This document shows, in pieces, positions 45,048-55,020 of a DNA stretch of 64,000 nt. Both the position numbers and the translations under genes were made by a program. The stretch's first letter is position 1. Each line of letters starts with the position of its first letter. The notes beneath the pieces are model-generated. The model worked only from the letters and a program-made list of their open reading frames with translations. It was not told the DNA's origin and made no database searches. Source of the DNA: Seminibacterium arietis (GTDB lineage: Bacteria; Pseudomonadota; Gammaproteobacteria; Enterobacterales; Pasteurellaceae); NCBI RefSeq assembly GCF_042675725.1, contig NZ_JBHTJN010000004.1, forward strand, positions 248,001 to 312,000, written 5' to 3'.

Positions 45048-47030
45048 CTAAACTGCAATATCACCAACAATACTGCGGGTGTTCTCTCGTACTTCAATCA
45101 ATTTTATGCGAATTAAATCACCTAATTGATAGACTTTTTCACCTTGAATATACATAGCAATTTGCTCAGCGTTATATTGCATTTCCTCTTTATTATTGTG
45201 CAACATTGGGGCTGGAATAAACACAAATGCTCCATTTTCAAGCAATTGAACTCTCAATCCACCTCGCATAATATCCACAATTTCTGCTTCAAAGTGCGGT
45301 TGTTTTGCCATATTTTCTGCAAGATAACGGCAATACAACCAATCTGCAATATCACGTTCTACAAGGCGATTTTGGCGGCGAGCTTCTTGCAACCGTTTCA
45401 ACGTTTCTGGCTGAGGTTTGTCGTATTGTTGATCTATAATAGTTGCTTTGATCAAGCGGTGATTGACCATATCCGAATACTTGCGAATTGGTGAAGTCCA
45501 AGTTGCATAACCATTTAATCCCATGCCAAAGTGCGGTGCGATTTCACTGCTAAATTCAGCAGGTTGCAATAAACGACGCAACCGTAACTGAACATAGTTA
45601 TTTTGTTGTTGTTCAAGATCGCGTTGCATATCGCAATAACCTGTTAGAGTAGATAAATTTTCTACTGAATAGCGTTCTGCTAACGCTTCTTGACTTTGAT
45701 CATTCGCTATATGAGTCAGTAAAAATTCATTTGCAAGAGACAGATGTTTCGGATCAAATCCCAAATGTTTGCTAAAAATACCGCATTTTACTTTTTCAGC
45801 TAAATATTCAGCTGCACAAATATTTGCAATGACCATTGCTTCTTCCACTATTTTGTGTGCAATTCGGCGATGTTCAGCTTTAATATTAATGATGTTACCA
45901 TTTTCTGCGAGTTCAAAAGCGTAATCAGGTTTTTCTTTAAATAATAATGCGTTATTTTTTCGCCATTGAATGCGAGCTAAAGCAAACTGATGTAAATTCT
46001 CAATTTGTTGCTTAATTTCTGTATTTTCAGGTTGCCATGAATTTTCCACGTTGTCTAAATAATCCGAGACTCCATCATAGGTGAGTTTCGCTTTCGATTG
46101 CACATAAGCAGAGACAAAATAAGGGGAATGAATAATATTTCCTGCTAAATCTGTTTCAATATAGCATACCAATGCAGGGCGTTTTTCATTTGGCATTAAA
46201 GAACAAAGATCATCAGATAATTCACGAGGCAACATCGGCACGTTGAAACCTGGTAAATAATGAGTAAAACAACGCTGAGCCGCATCTTTTTCAATTTGTG
46301 AATCTATCGCAATATAAGCGGTTGGATCGGCAATTGCGACGACTAATTTCCAACCTGTTTGTTCGCTATCTTGTTTTATTGGCTCGATATATAAGGCATC
46401 ATCCATATCTTGCGTATTGGCACTGTCGATAGTCACAAAAAAAAGTGCGGTCAGATCTTGACGAGATTGCTGATCCAACATCTGATAACTTTCTGCCCCC
46501 TGCACAGGATAGCGAGATTGTTGATGACGAGCGAGCGTTACCCACCAAGGTGCGAACTGATCTTCAGCAGAACAAATAAATTCTATTACTTGGGCAAAAA
46601 ACAAACGATCATCACGCAATGGATGTGTTTTTAGGATCGCTACTACCCAATCCCCATCTTTCAATTTTTGCTCAACTGACTTATGCAAATTTGCCATAAT
46701 TGGTTGGCTAATCAATGGATGATCTACTAAAAGTGTTAATTTTCGGTCTTTATTCCACCGCACTTTTGCCACAAAACGACTTAGCATTGGTTCAACTAAT
46801 TCTTTTGGTTCGGCTTGTTCTCTATCTTCAGCTACAGTTTCGATCACTGCTTTGATTTTATCGCCGTGCATCACTTTTTTCATCGCTGTAGGTGGAATGA
46901 AGTAACTTTTTTTATCACTGTCTAAAAAGCCATAAGCTTTGTCTGTACCTTTAACAGTGCCTTCTACCCACACTTGGCTATCTCTAATTTGTTGTTTTAA
47001 TTGAGATAATATCGGGTTATTTTGAAACAT
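45048..47030 (-). CDS. rnb: Exoribonuclease II
   Basis: Processive 3'-5' RNase. 660 residues (E. coli 644). An N-terminal cold-shock domain includes GTVKGTDKAYGFLDSDKKSYFIPP. The RNB catalytic domain starts near residue 190 with ATIDSANTQDMDDALYIEP-like residues (seen as FVTIDSANTQDMDDALY), whose aspartates bind metal. A C-terminal S1 domain closes it. SPIRKYSDMVNHRLIKA is the family motif. RNase R would be longer and have a basic tail, so RNase II is preferred. Confidence 0.94.
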   Translation of the reverse strand: MFQNNPILSQLKQQIRDSQVWVEGTVKGTDKAYGFLDSDKKSYFIPPTAMKKVMHGDKIKAVIETVAEDREQAEPKELVEPMLSRFVAKVRWNKDRKLTLLVDHPLISQPIMANLHKSVEQKLKDGDWVVAILKTHPLRDDRLFFAQVIEFICSAEDQFAPWWVTLARHQQSRYPVQGAESYQMLDQQSRQDLTALFFVTIDSANTQDMDDALYIEPIKQDSEQTGWKLVVAIADPTAYIAIDSQIEKDAAQRCFTHYLPGFNVPMLPRELSDDLCSLMPNEKRPALVCYIETDLAGNIIHSPYFVSAYVQSKAKLTYDGVSDYLDNVENSWQPENTEIKQQIENLHQFALARIQWRKNNALLFKEKPDYAFELAENGNIINIKAEHRRIAHKIVEEAMVIANICAAEYLAEKVKCGIFSKHLGFDPKHLSLANEFLLTHIANDQSQEALAERYSVENLSTLTGYCDMQRDLEQQQNNYVQLRLRRLLQPAEFSSEIAPHFGMGLNGYATWTSPIRKYSDMVNHRLIKATIIDQQYDKPQPETLKRLQEARRQNRLVERDIADWLYCRYLAENMAKQPHFEAEIVDIMRGGLRVQLLENGAFVFIPAPMLHNNKEEMQYNAEQIAMYIQGEKVYQLGDLIRIKLIEVRENTRSIVGDIAV

Positions 47031-47063
47031 AAATAGTTCTCAATAATAAATTGACTAAACAAA

Positions 47064-47084
47064 AAGGCAGATCAACTCTGCCTT
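47064..47084 (-). terminator. Terminator after fabI
   Basis: Stem AAGGCAGA / TCTGCCTT with a 5-nt loop, followed on the minus strand by TTTGTTTAG. It lies 14 nt after the fabI stop and before rnb. Confidence 0.85.
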
Positions 47085-47097
47085 ATTAAAAATAAAA

Positions 47098-47886
47098 TTA
47101 TTCGCCACCTAATTCGCCCATTGCAGTAATACTGAAACCTGCATCCACATGTAATACTTCACCTGTTACACCTGAGGCTAAATTTGAACATAAAAATGCA
47201 GCAGAATTACCGACATCCTCTATTGTCACAGTACGGCGTAACGGTGCGGTATGTTCAAAAGCTGCCAACATTTTTTTGAAGTTTTTAATTCCAGAAGCCG
47301 CTAAAGTTCGAATAGGTCCCGCAGAAATTGCATTCACACGAATACCATCTTTACCTAAATCGGCAGCCATTACACGAGTAGCAGCCTCAAGAGAAGCTTT
47401 AGCTAAGCACATCACGTTGTAATTTGGAATAGCACGCTCTGCACCTAAATAAGTTAACGTGAGCAACGCAGAATTTGGGTTTAGCATTGGGCGAGCTGCT
47501 TGAGCCATCGCAACAAAACTATAAGCACTGATGTCATGTGCAATGCGAAAACCTTCTCGAGTTGCGGCATTAACATAATCACCATCGAGTTGGTCTCCTG
47601 GTGCAAACGCTATTGCATGGACAAATCCATCAAACTTTTCCCAATGTTTTGCTAAGGCTGAAAAACATTGTGCGATATTCTCATCAGCTGAAACATCTAA
47701 AGGTAAGACAATATCGGAATCAAATTCTTTAGCAAATTCTTCAACTCGTCCTTTCAATTTGTCATTTAAATAAGTGAACGCCAGTTCCGCTCCTTGTTCT
47801 TTAAATGATTTTGCAATACCGTAAGCAATTGAGCGATTACTTGCTAAACCTGTCACTAAAATTCGTTTACCTGTTAAAAATCCCAT
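47098..47886 (-). CDS. fabI: Enoyl-[ACP] reductase (NADH)
   Basis: Last reduction of each fatty-acid elongation cycle. I use ATG 47886 (MGFLTGKRILVTGLASNRSI), 262 residues, with AGGA 7 nt upstream; the ATG 6 nt earlier is too close to that RBS. The catalytic Tyr-Lys pair lies in NYNVMCLAKASLEA (Y-x6-K spacing), and TYLGAERAIPNYN is the family motif. Cytoplasmic tetramer; target of triclosan in homologues. Confidence 0.96.
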   Translation of the reverse strand: MGFLTGKRILVTGLASNRSIAYGIAKSFKEQGAELAFTYLNDKLKGRVEEFAKEFDSDIVLPLDVSADENIAQCFSALAKHWEKFDGFVHAIAFAPGDQLDGDYVNAATREGFRIAHDISAYSFVAMAQAARPMLNPNSALLTLTYLGAERAIPNYNVMCLAKASLEAATRVMAADLGKDGIRVNAISAGPIRTLAASGIKNFKKMLAAFEHTAPLRRTVTIEDVGNSAAFLCSNLASGVTGEVLHVDAGFSITAMGELGGE

Positions 47887-47980
47887 TTTCATATCCTATT
47901 CTAGTTATTAAAAATTGCACGTAGTATAAGCTAAAAACGATTTTTACACAAAGCAGACCTGAAATTTCACGCTTTGTGAT

Positions 47981-48736
47981 TTAAGCGGGGTTATTTATAT
48001 CTTTAAATTCAACATCTAACTTATATTCATTTGACAGCCACTCACCTAGTGCTTTGATACCATAACGTTCAGTAGCATGATGACCTGCTGCAAAAAAATG
48101 AATACCTTGTTCTCTTGCCGAATGGATAGTTTGTTCAGAAACTTCTCCCGTAATAAAGGCATCTAAGCCTTGACTTGCGGCTAAATCAATATACCCCTGA
48201 CCGCCTCCTGTACAAATACCAATAGTGCGAATCAAGTGCGGTGCATTTTCACTGCAAACTAAAGGCTTACGTTGTAGCACTTGCTCAATACGATTTGAAA
48301 ATTCTAAGGCTGTCATTGCTGTTTTAAGCCTGCCCCACACAGGAATACTTACTGTACTTTGCTCCATCGGTTGGAGATTTTCGATTCCAAGCAACGCCGC
48401 TAACTGTGCGTTATTACCTAATTCTGCATGAATATCTAGAGGTAAATGATACCCATACATATTGATGTCATGGGATAGCAACGTTTTAATCCGCTTGCCT
48501 TTCATACCACGAATACACGGATTTTCACTTTTCCAAAAATAACCATGATGTACTAAAATTGCATCAGCTTGTTGAGTTACTGCATAGTCAATTAATGCTT
48601 GTGAAGCAGTCACGCCTGTAATAATTTTGTGAATTTCAGGTTTTCCTTCTACTTGTAAACCATTTGGTGCATAATCTGCAATTTTACTTATTTCCAGCTT
48701 GCTATTTAAAATACGTTCTAATTCAATGTGATTCAT
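47981..48736 (-). CDS. Nif3-like dinuclear metal centre protein (YbgI family)
   Basis: A 251-residue Nif3/DUF34 protein. The start is ATG 48736 (MNHIELERILNSKLEISKI) with GGGAG upstream; the longer frame to 48805 has no family residues. HHGYFWKSE contributes metal-binding histidines in the N-terminal half, and FAAGHHATERYGIKAL those of the C-terminal half. Homologues have been called GTP cyclohydrolase I type 2, but the cellular role is unclear. It is divergent from rlmKL; a USS lies in the 119-nt gap. Confidence 0.9.
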   Translation of the reverse strand: MNHIELERILNSKLEISKIADYAPNGLQVEGKPEIHKIITGVTASQALIDYAVTQQADAILVHHGYFWKSENPCIRGMKGKRIKTLLSHDINMYGYHLPLDIHAELGNNAQLAALLGIENLQPMEQSTVSIPVWGRLKTAMTALEFSNRIEQVLQRKPLVCSENAPHLIRTIGICTGGGQGYIDLAASQGLDAFITGEVSEQTIHSAREQGIHFFAAGHHATERYGIKALGEWLSNEYKLDVEFKDINNPA

Positions 48737-48855
48737 AAATTTATCTCCCAAGTTGAATTGAATTTTAAACATCAGATAAAAAGATCTCAAGAAAATCGAC
48801 CGCACTTTTTCTCTCTGTTATAATCTGCCTACCATTAAAATCATGAGAGCTATTT

Positions 48856-51003
48856 ATGAACACACTTTTTGCAACAACTTCTAGAGGATTTGAAGAATTA
48901 TTAAAAACTGAATTAACTGAACTGGGAGCAATCTCATGCAAAGTTGTGCAAGGCGGCGTTCATTTTAACGGAGACGATGAAACGCTATATCGAGCCTTAT
49001 TATGGTCAAGACTAGCCTCTCGTATTTTATTACCAATTGCAAGCGGTAAAATCTACAGCGATTTAGATTTATATAGTTTAGTCACTGCTCAAAATTGGAC
49101 CGCATTTTTTGATGAGAAATCTCGTTTTTTAGTCGATTTTAATGGTACAAATCGTGAAATTCGTCATAGTCAATTTGGAGCAATGCGAGTAAAAGATGGC
49201 ATAGTAGATCATTTTGAGCGACAAGGTAAAGCGCGTCCTGATGTTGATAAACAAGATCCTGATATACGTATTCACGCTTATTTACATCGTGAAGATCTTA
49301 TTCTCTCTCTTGATTTAAGCGGAGAGGCATTACACATGCGAGGCTATCGTGAAGATACGGGGAAAGCTCCTCTACGTGAAACTTTAGCGGCAGCTATCGT
49401 ATTACGTTCAGGCTGGAAAAAAGGCACACCTTTGGTCGATCCTATGTGTGGTTCAGGTACATTGCTCATTGAGGCTGCCCAAATGGAAGCAAAAATTGCA
49501 CCTCAATTGCATCGTCTTCGTTGGGGATTTGATTTTTGGAAAGGGCATAATCAAATTGCATGGGAAAAAGTTAAAACTGAAGCAATACAATTAGCAGAAC
49601 AAACTGTAGTAGAAATCCAACCGCACTTTTATGGCTATGATGTCGATAGCTATGTTATACAAAAAGCTAAACGTAATGCTAAAAATGCAGGTGTAGCACA
49701 CTTAATTCAATTCAAACCTCTTGATGTTGCCGCACTAGATAATCCCGTAAACACGCTAGGGACTGTAATTTGTAATCCTCCTTACGGTGAAAGACTGGGT
49801 TCAACCCCCGAATTAGTCGCTCTTTATTCTGTACTTGGCTACCGCTTGAAAAATCGATTTATGGGTTGGAATGTATCTATATTTAGTAGTGATTCGGCGT
49901 TACTTGATTGTCTTCGTTTACGTTCTCACCGTCAGTTTAAAGCGAAAAATGGACCGCTAGACTGTGTACAAAAAAATTATCACATTAGCGACAAATTAAA
50001 AGCTAACGATAACAAAAATGAAGAATTGCCTGAAAGTGCGGTGGAAATTGCAACTAGTCCACAAGTTGCAATAGATTTTGCTAACCGTTTGCAAAAAAAT
50101 ATAAAGAAAATTGAAAAATGGGCGACACAACAAGGGCTAGATGCTTATCGCTTATACGATGCCGATTTACCTGAATATAATTTAGCAGTAGATCGCTACG
50201 CCGATCATATTGTAATACAAGAATATGCAGCTCCAAAAAATATTGATGAAAATAAAGCTCGTCAACGCCTACTTGATGCAGTCAATGCTACTTTATCAGT
50301 TACGGGTATAAAAACCGATAAGTTGATTTTGAAAGTACGTCAAAAACAAAAGGGTACAAATCAATATGAAAAGCTAGCTAATAAAGGTGATTATTTTTAT
50401 GTGAATGAATACGGTGCTAAATTATGGGTAAACTTAACAGATTATTTGGATACAGGGTTGTTTTTAGATCACCGTTTGACTCGCAAAATGCTTGGTGAAA
50501 TGGCTGCAAACAAAGATTTTCTAAATTTGTTTGCTTACACGGGTTCAGCGACTGTTCACGCCGCTTTAGGCGGAGCAAAATCAACTACAACTGTAGATAT
50601 GTCAAATACTTACCTCAACTGGGTTGAGCAAAATTTATTGCTCAATGATATTACAGGAAAACAACATAAACTTATCCAAGCGGATTGTTTGCAATGGCTT
50701 GCGGAATGTACTGAACAATTTGATTTGATTTTTGTTGATCCCCCAACATTTTCTAATTCTAAACGGATGAAAGACAATTGGGATGTACAACGAGATCACA
50801 TTGATTTAATGACATCTCTGAAAAAGATTTTACGATCAGATGGCGTAATCGTATTTTCTAATAACAAACGTGGTTTTAAAATGAATCTTGATAGTCTAAC
50901 CGAGTTAAAATTAAGTGCGGTGGAAATTTCACACAAAACTATCCCTCTTGATTTTGAACGGAATAAACAAATCCATAATTGTTGGTTGATCCGTCATCAA
51001 TAA
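48856..51003 (+). CDS. rlmKL: Bifunctional 23S rRNA G2069/G2445 methyltransferase
   Basis: 715 residues with two methyltransferases. N-terminal THUMP (about 45-155) and the RlmL N6-adenine-type domain carry VDPMCGSGTLLIEAAQMEA and VICNPPYGERLG. The C-terminal RlmK domain (about 430-715) has LNLFAYTGSATVHAALGGA and LIFVDPPTFSNSKRM. The gene is intact as a fusion, as in E. coli rlmL. Monocistronic, ATG 48856 with GAGAG upstream. Confidence 0.95.
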   Translation: MNTLFATTSRGFEELLKTELTELGAISCKVVQGGVHFNGDDETLYRALLWSRLASRILLPIASGKIYSDLDLYSLVTAQNWTAFFDEKSRFLVDFNGTNREIRHSQFGAMRVKDGIVDHFERQGKARPDVDKQDPDIRIHAYLHREDLILSLDLSGEALHMRGYREDTGKAPLRETLAAAIVLRSGWKKGTPLVDPMCGSGTLLIEAAQMEAKIAPQLHRLRWGFDFWKGHNQIAWEKVKTEAIQLAEQTVVEIQPHFYGYDVDSYVIQKAKRNAKNAGVAHLIQFKPLDVAALDNPVNTLGTVICNPPYGERLGSTPELVALYSVLGYRLKNRFMGWNVSIFSSDSALLDCLRLRSHRQFKAKNGPLDCVQKNYHISDKLKANDNKNEELPESAVEIATSPQVAIDFANRLQKNIKKIEKWATQQGLDAYRLYDADLPEYNLAVDRYADHIVIQEYAAPKNIDENKARQRLLDAVNATLSVTGIKTDKLILKVRQKQKGTNQYEKLANKGDYFYVNEYGAKLWVNLTDYLDTGLFLDHRLTRKMLGEMAANKDFLNLFAYTGSATVHAALGGAKSTTTVDMSNTYLNWVEQNLLLNDITGKQHKLIQADCLQWLAECTEQFDLIFVDPPTFSNSKRMKDNWDVQRDHIDLMTSLKKILRSDGVIVFSNNKRGFKMNLDSLTELKLSAVEISHKTIPLDFERNKQIHNCWLIRHQ

Positions 51004-51083
51004 TGTTTTAGTGACTATCAACCTTTTGTTCTAAATACAGACCAAAAGTGCGGTGAGTTATTTAAATTTTTACTAACTACTTG

Positions 51084-51977
51084 TTATCCTCTTGGGTGAT
51101 AACGCTGGTGCATAATTTTTAACCGCTCTTTTGCAACATGAGTGTATATTTGAGTAGTAGAAAGATCGCTATGTCCAAGTAACATTTGTACAACTCGTAA
51201 ATCTGCACCATGATTAACTAAATGAGTAGCAAAAGCGTGGCGTAGTACGTGAGGGGAAAGTTTATCACTATCAATATCAGCTAAAATTCCATAATATTTT
51301 ATTCGATGCCAAAAAGTTTGCCTTGTCATCTTACTATTACGGCGACTTGGAAACAAAAAATCAGAAGATTGTCCATTTAATAACGCCCTGCGTCCATAGG
51401 ATACAAATTGCTTAATCCAATATGTTGCTTCCTCACCTATTGGTACAATACGTTCTTTATTACCTTTACCAATAACTCGCACGACTCCCTGTTGCAAATT
51501 TATGCTATCCAGAGTCAACGATACTAACTCTGTTACTCGCAAACCCGTCGCATAAAGTAGCTCCATCATTGCTTTATCTCTCAGTTCTAACGGAACATCA
51601 ATATTCGGTGCATTCAGCAAATCCGTAACTTGTTGCTCCGTTAAATATTTTGGTAAACGAGTAGGTAATTTAGGTGAACTTAATACCGCACTAGGATCAT
51701 CAACTCGGTATTTTTCTTGGTATAAGTATTGAAATAGATGCCGTAAAGCACTCAATAAACGTGCTGTACTAGTTGCTTTATAGCCTTGCTCTAAACGAAT
51801 CCCAAGAAAATGTTGCAAATCTACCGAATCAAGAGTTATCAAGTTCATATTCTGACTCTCAAGCCAATTTGCTAGTGCGATTAAGTCTAAGCGATAAGAT
51901 TGAATCGTATTAGCTGAGAGATGCTTTTGTAACCAAATTTCATTCAAAAATAAATCAATAAGTGCGGTATCTTTCAT
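51084..51977 (-). CDS. xerD: Tyrosine recombinase XerD
   Basis: Chromosome dimer resolution at dif with XerC and FtsK. 297 residues. N-terminal SAM-like DNA-binding domain about 1-95. Catalytic residues are R147 (ATGLRVTEL), K171, H243, R246 (HVLRHAFATH), H269 (LLGHSDLS) and Y278. All are present, so it is active. It lies in a proC-MFS-xerD row known from Haemophilus and is not linked to any mobile element here. Confidence 0.95.
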   Translation of the reverse strand: MKDTALIDLFLNEIWLQKHLSANTIQSYRLDLIALANWLESQNMNLITLDSVDLQHFLGIRLEQGYKATSTARLLSALRHLFQYLYQEKYRVDDPSAVLSSPKLPTRLPKYLTEQQVTDLLNAPNIDVPLELRDKAMMELLYATGLRVTELVSLTLDSINLQQGVVRVIGKGNKERIVPIGEEATYWIKQFVSYGRRALLNGQSSDFLFPSRRNSKMTRQTFWHRIKYYGILADIDSDKLSPHVLRHAFATHLVNHGADLRVVQMLLGHSDLSTTQIYTHVAKERLKIMHQRYHPRG

Positions 51978-51982
51978 CGTAT

Positions 51983-53146
51983 TTATTCAACTTTTCTAAT
52001 TAAGAAGGCATCTACTTTACGAGGGATCACAAAAATGGCAATAAAAGCAAAAATATTCATTGTAATAAATGCTGTTGCTGGTGAAATTGGATATAGCACT
52101 CCAGCCAATGCAGTGAATAATGCAATTGCAGCACAAGCCGAAAAGCCACTATAAAGCCCTTGTAATTTTGCCATCGTATTTTGTGGCTGAGTACTGATAT
52201 AGCGAATAATAGCGTAATGACTTAACGCATAAGTTAAACAATGTAAGAGTTGAGTAACTGCTATTACGCTAACACTTTCCACATAACTTAATATTGTCCA
52301 ACGGATTATTGCAGCAATCGCAGAATAATAAAACAAAGTGCTAACTTTTGAAAATTTAAATAATTTAGTAGAAAAGAAAAACAACAGTATTTCGGCTATA
52401 ACACTTAGTCCCCATAGCAAACTTGTCGTCTGAACCGAAATGCCAATACTTTTCCAATATAGTACGCTATATGAATAATAAGCTGCATGAGAGCCTTGAA
52501 TAAGAGAAACTGCAATTAATAATCTTAAAGTAGTTTTATTTTTTAATAATTGCATAAAAGAAATGTTAACTTGCTCTACACTTTCCTGCCGATCTTGTGG
52601 CAAGGTAGTAGGGGTCCCTATTTGCATAACGGCATAAAGGAAAAGTAATCCTGTCAGCACCCAAACAACAGAATAATCACCAATAAATCCGATAATATTA
52701 CCAAAAACAACTACGCCCACGACGAAAGCTAGAGAACCAATCAAACGTACTTTTCCGTAGTCTAAATTAATTTGCTGCTGCCACGTAGTGGCAAGTGTGT
52801 CACCTAAAGGCATACCAGCCGCATTAATCATAGAAAATAACCAAATAGCAATGCAAAGTAACCAAAAATGTTCTGCAACAACGCTAACAACTAACATTGC
52901 AACAGCACCAGCCCATGACAAATATCGTAGTGCATTTAATAAATAAGTAGATTTTTTAACTAATGAAGAAAACAGCAATCCACCTACAAAACGAAACAAA
53001 TAAGAAGATGCGATAATAAGCCCTATTGTTTCTTCACTATAAGCCTGAGATTTTAACCAAGCAGGAAGAAAAGGCATAAAAACACCGTAAGCACAGTAAT
53101 AACCCAAAAAACTGAGCGCTAACCAATTAAAAGGAGAGAGTTTCAT
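51983..53146 (-). CDS. MFS transporter, HcaT/phenylpropionate permease-like
   Basis: A 387-residue 12-helix MFS protein. The start is ATG 53146 (MKLSPFNWLALSFLGYYCAY), whose first base overlaps the proC stop (TAATG), with AAGGAGAG upstream. The opening LALSFLGYYCAYGVFMPFLPAWL and FSMINAAGMPLGDTLATTW resemble the HcaT / nucleoside-type branch of MFS. Despite the name, no aromatic-acid genes are near, so the substrate is unknown. It lies between proC and xerD as I recall from Haemophilus. Confidence 0.85.
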   Translation of the reverse strand: MKLSPFNWLALSFLGYYCAYGVFMPFLPAWLKSQAYSEETIGLIIASSYLFRFVGGLLFSSLVKKSTYLLNALRYLSWAGAVAMLVVSVVAEHFWLLCIAIWLFSMINAAGMPLGDTLATTWQQQINLDYGKVRLIGSLAFVVGVVVFGNIIGFIGDYSVVWVLTGLLFLYAVMQIGTPTTLPQDRQESVEQVNISFMQLLKNKTTLRLLIAVSLIQGSHAAYYSYSVLYWKSIGISVQTTSLLWGLSVIAEILLFFFSTKLFKFSKVSTLFYYSAIAAIIRWTILSYVESVSVIAVTQLLHCLTYALSHYAIIRYISTQPQNTMAKLQGLYSGFSACAAIALFTALAGVLYPISPATAFITMNIFAFIAIFVIPRKVDAFLIRKVE

Positions 53147-53961
53147 TAAAATAATTTTTCCATTTGTTGTGAACGAGCAACGCAAGCACTCATTGCTTGT
53201 TTAATAGTTTCAGATAGCTGTGCTTGATCAAATACTTCTAATGCTGCCGCCGTTGTACCGCCTTTTGAAGTCACATTTTGTCGTAATAAAGAAATCTCTG
53301 TTCGTGGATTTTCAATTACCATTTTTGCAGCACCTAATGCTGATTGCTGTACTAGCAAACGAGCAGTTTCAAAATCTAACCCCATATCCAATAACGCTTT
53401 CTGCATGCTTTCCATCAATAAAAAGAAATAGGCTGGACTACTACCTGAACCGGCTGTAACAGCGTGCATTTTTTCTTCATCATCAACCCAACAACTTTCA
53501 CCTACAGAATTCAATAAATCTTGAGCAAAATTTTTCATTTCTACAGTCACATTCGCTTTAGCAAATAAACCAGCCATACCTGAAGAGACTAATGCTGGCG
53601 TATTTGGCATTACTCGAACAATATTTTTTGCTGTTGGCAAAAGAAAACTGAATCTATCAACGGAAATGGCCGCTACAATAGAAATTAGCAATTTATTAGA
53701 AAAGTCAACCGCACTTAATTGTTCACAAACTGTAGCTATAATTTGTGGCTTCACTGCTAATAAAACGACTTCAGCACATTCTGCTGCTTTTTTATTATTT
53801 TCTGTAATTTCAATACCTTGTTCTGCATAAATAGCTAATTTTTCACGATCTGGATCAGAAACAATAATTCTATTAGCAGGGTAACCTTTCTTTAATAGCC
53901 CAAAGATTATCGCTTTAGCCATATTACCACCGCCGATAAAACCTATTAATTTATGCTGCAT
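53146..53961 (-). CDS. proC: Pyrroline-5-carboxylate reductase
   Basis: Last step of proline synthesis. The start is ATG 53961 (MQHKLIGFIGGGNMAKAIIF) with GGAG 7 nt upstream, giving 271 residues; a further Met 12 nt up would crowd the RBS. GFIGGGNMA binds NAD(P)H, and VTAGSGSSPAYFFLLMESMQ and the C-terminal VTSKGGTTAAALEVF form the active site. Overlaps the MFS gene by one base. Confidence 0.96.
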   Translation of the reverse strand: MQHKLIGFIGGGNMAKAIIFGLLKKGYPANRIIVSDPDREKLAIYAEQGIEITENNKKAAECAEVVLLAVKPQIIATVCEQLSAVDFSNKLLISIVAAISVDRFSFLLPTAKNIVRVMPNTPALVSSGMAGLFAKANVTVEMKNFAQDLLNSVGESCWVDDEEKMHAVTAGSGSSPAYFFLLMESMQKALLDMGLDFETARLLVQQSALGAAKMVIENPRTEISLLRQNVTSKGGTTAAALEVFDQAQLSETIKQAMSACVARSQQMEKLF

Positions 53962-54031
53962 TTTTTTCTCCAAAATGGGTTACAATAAACGAGATAACAT
54001 CATTTTACCTGAATAAAAAAAAGGATCTACT

Positions 54032-54937
54032 ATGTGGTTCAAAAACCTGATGATTTACCGTTTAACTAAATCTTTAGATTGGATGAACGAAGACTTCCAA
54101 TTACAATTGCAACAATGTGCTTTTTCGCCTTGTCATCAATCAGACATGAGCAAATTCGGCTGGACGCCTCCACTACGTGATAGTGAAATGTTACACTTTT
54201 CTGTAAATAAACAAATATTATTATTAGCTAAAAAAGAAGAAAAAATTCTTCCTGCACAAGTGATTAAACGTGAGTTAGAAAATCGCATTATAGAGCTTGA
54301 ACAAAAAGAAAATCGACAATTGAAAAAAGTAGAAAAACAAGCGTTAAAAGATGATGTAATTGCGACATTATTACCCCGTGCATTTAGCAAACTAAAACAG
54401 ACTGCACTTTGGATTGATACTGCAAATAACCTAATTTACGTAGACGCTGCTTCAAATAAAGTAGCAGAAGATGCTTTAGGACTATTGCGTAAAACGCTAG
54501 GTTCATTGCCCGTTGTCCCATTAACGTTTGCTAATAATCCAAGCTTAGTAATGAGTGATTGGATCTGTAATGATACTATTCCTCAATGGCTCATCACTTT
54601 AGATGATGCTGAACTTCGTGGCAACGATAATAATTCTGTTATCCGTTGTAAACAGCAAAATTTAAATTCTGAAGAAATCATTTCGATGCTAAAAACAGAT
54701 AAGCAAATTACTAAATTAAGTTTGGAATGGGAAGAGAATTTAAGTTTTATGTTACAAGAAGATTGTTCTTTAAAACGGTTAAAATTTGCTGATGAAATTA
54801 AAGAAAAAAATGATGATATTTTAAAAGAAGATATTGCTCAGCGTTTCGATGCGGATTTTATTTTAATGACAGCTACGCTAAGTAAACTAATAGAAAATCT
54901 GCTCAATGACTTTGGCGGAGAAAAAGAGCGGTTTTAA
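54032..54937 (+). CDS. rdgC: Recombination-associated protein RdgC
   Basis: Ring-forming DNA-binding protein that limits RecA filament formation. 301 residues with MWFKNLMIYRLTKSLDW at the start and FGWTPPLRDSEMLHFSVNKQ near 40-60. PLTFANNPSLVMSDWI is in the middle. It is divergent from proC (70-nt gap) and followed by a strong bidirectional terminator. Confidence 0.95.
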   Translation: MWFKNLMIYRLTKSLDWMNEDFQLQLQQCAFSPCHQSDMSKFGWTPPLRDSEMLHFSVNKQILLLAKKEEKILPAQVIKRELENRIIELEQKENRQLKKVEKQALKDDVIATLLPRAFSKLKQTALWIDTANNLIYVDAASNKVAEDALGLLRKTLGSLPVVPLTFANNPSLVMSDWICNDTIPQWLITLDDAELRGNDNNSVIRCKQQNLNSEEIISMLKTDKQITKLSLEWEENLSFMLQEDCSLKRLKFADEIKEKNDDILKEDIAQRFDADFILMTATLSKLIENLLNDFGGEKERF

Positions 54938-54968
54938 ATAGAAATAAAAATAAAAAATATTGATAAAT

Positions 54969-54997
54969 AAAAACTGCGGTTAATTGCCGCAGTTTTT
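54969..54997. terminator. Bidirectional terminator between rdgC and oapA
   Basis: The arms AAAAACTGCGG and CCGCAGTTTTT form a perfect 11-bp stem with loop TTAATTG between convergent genes. Confidence 0.92.
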
Positions 54998-55020
54998 ACA
55001 TAATATGATTCATTCAAATG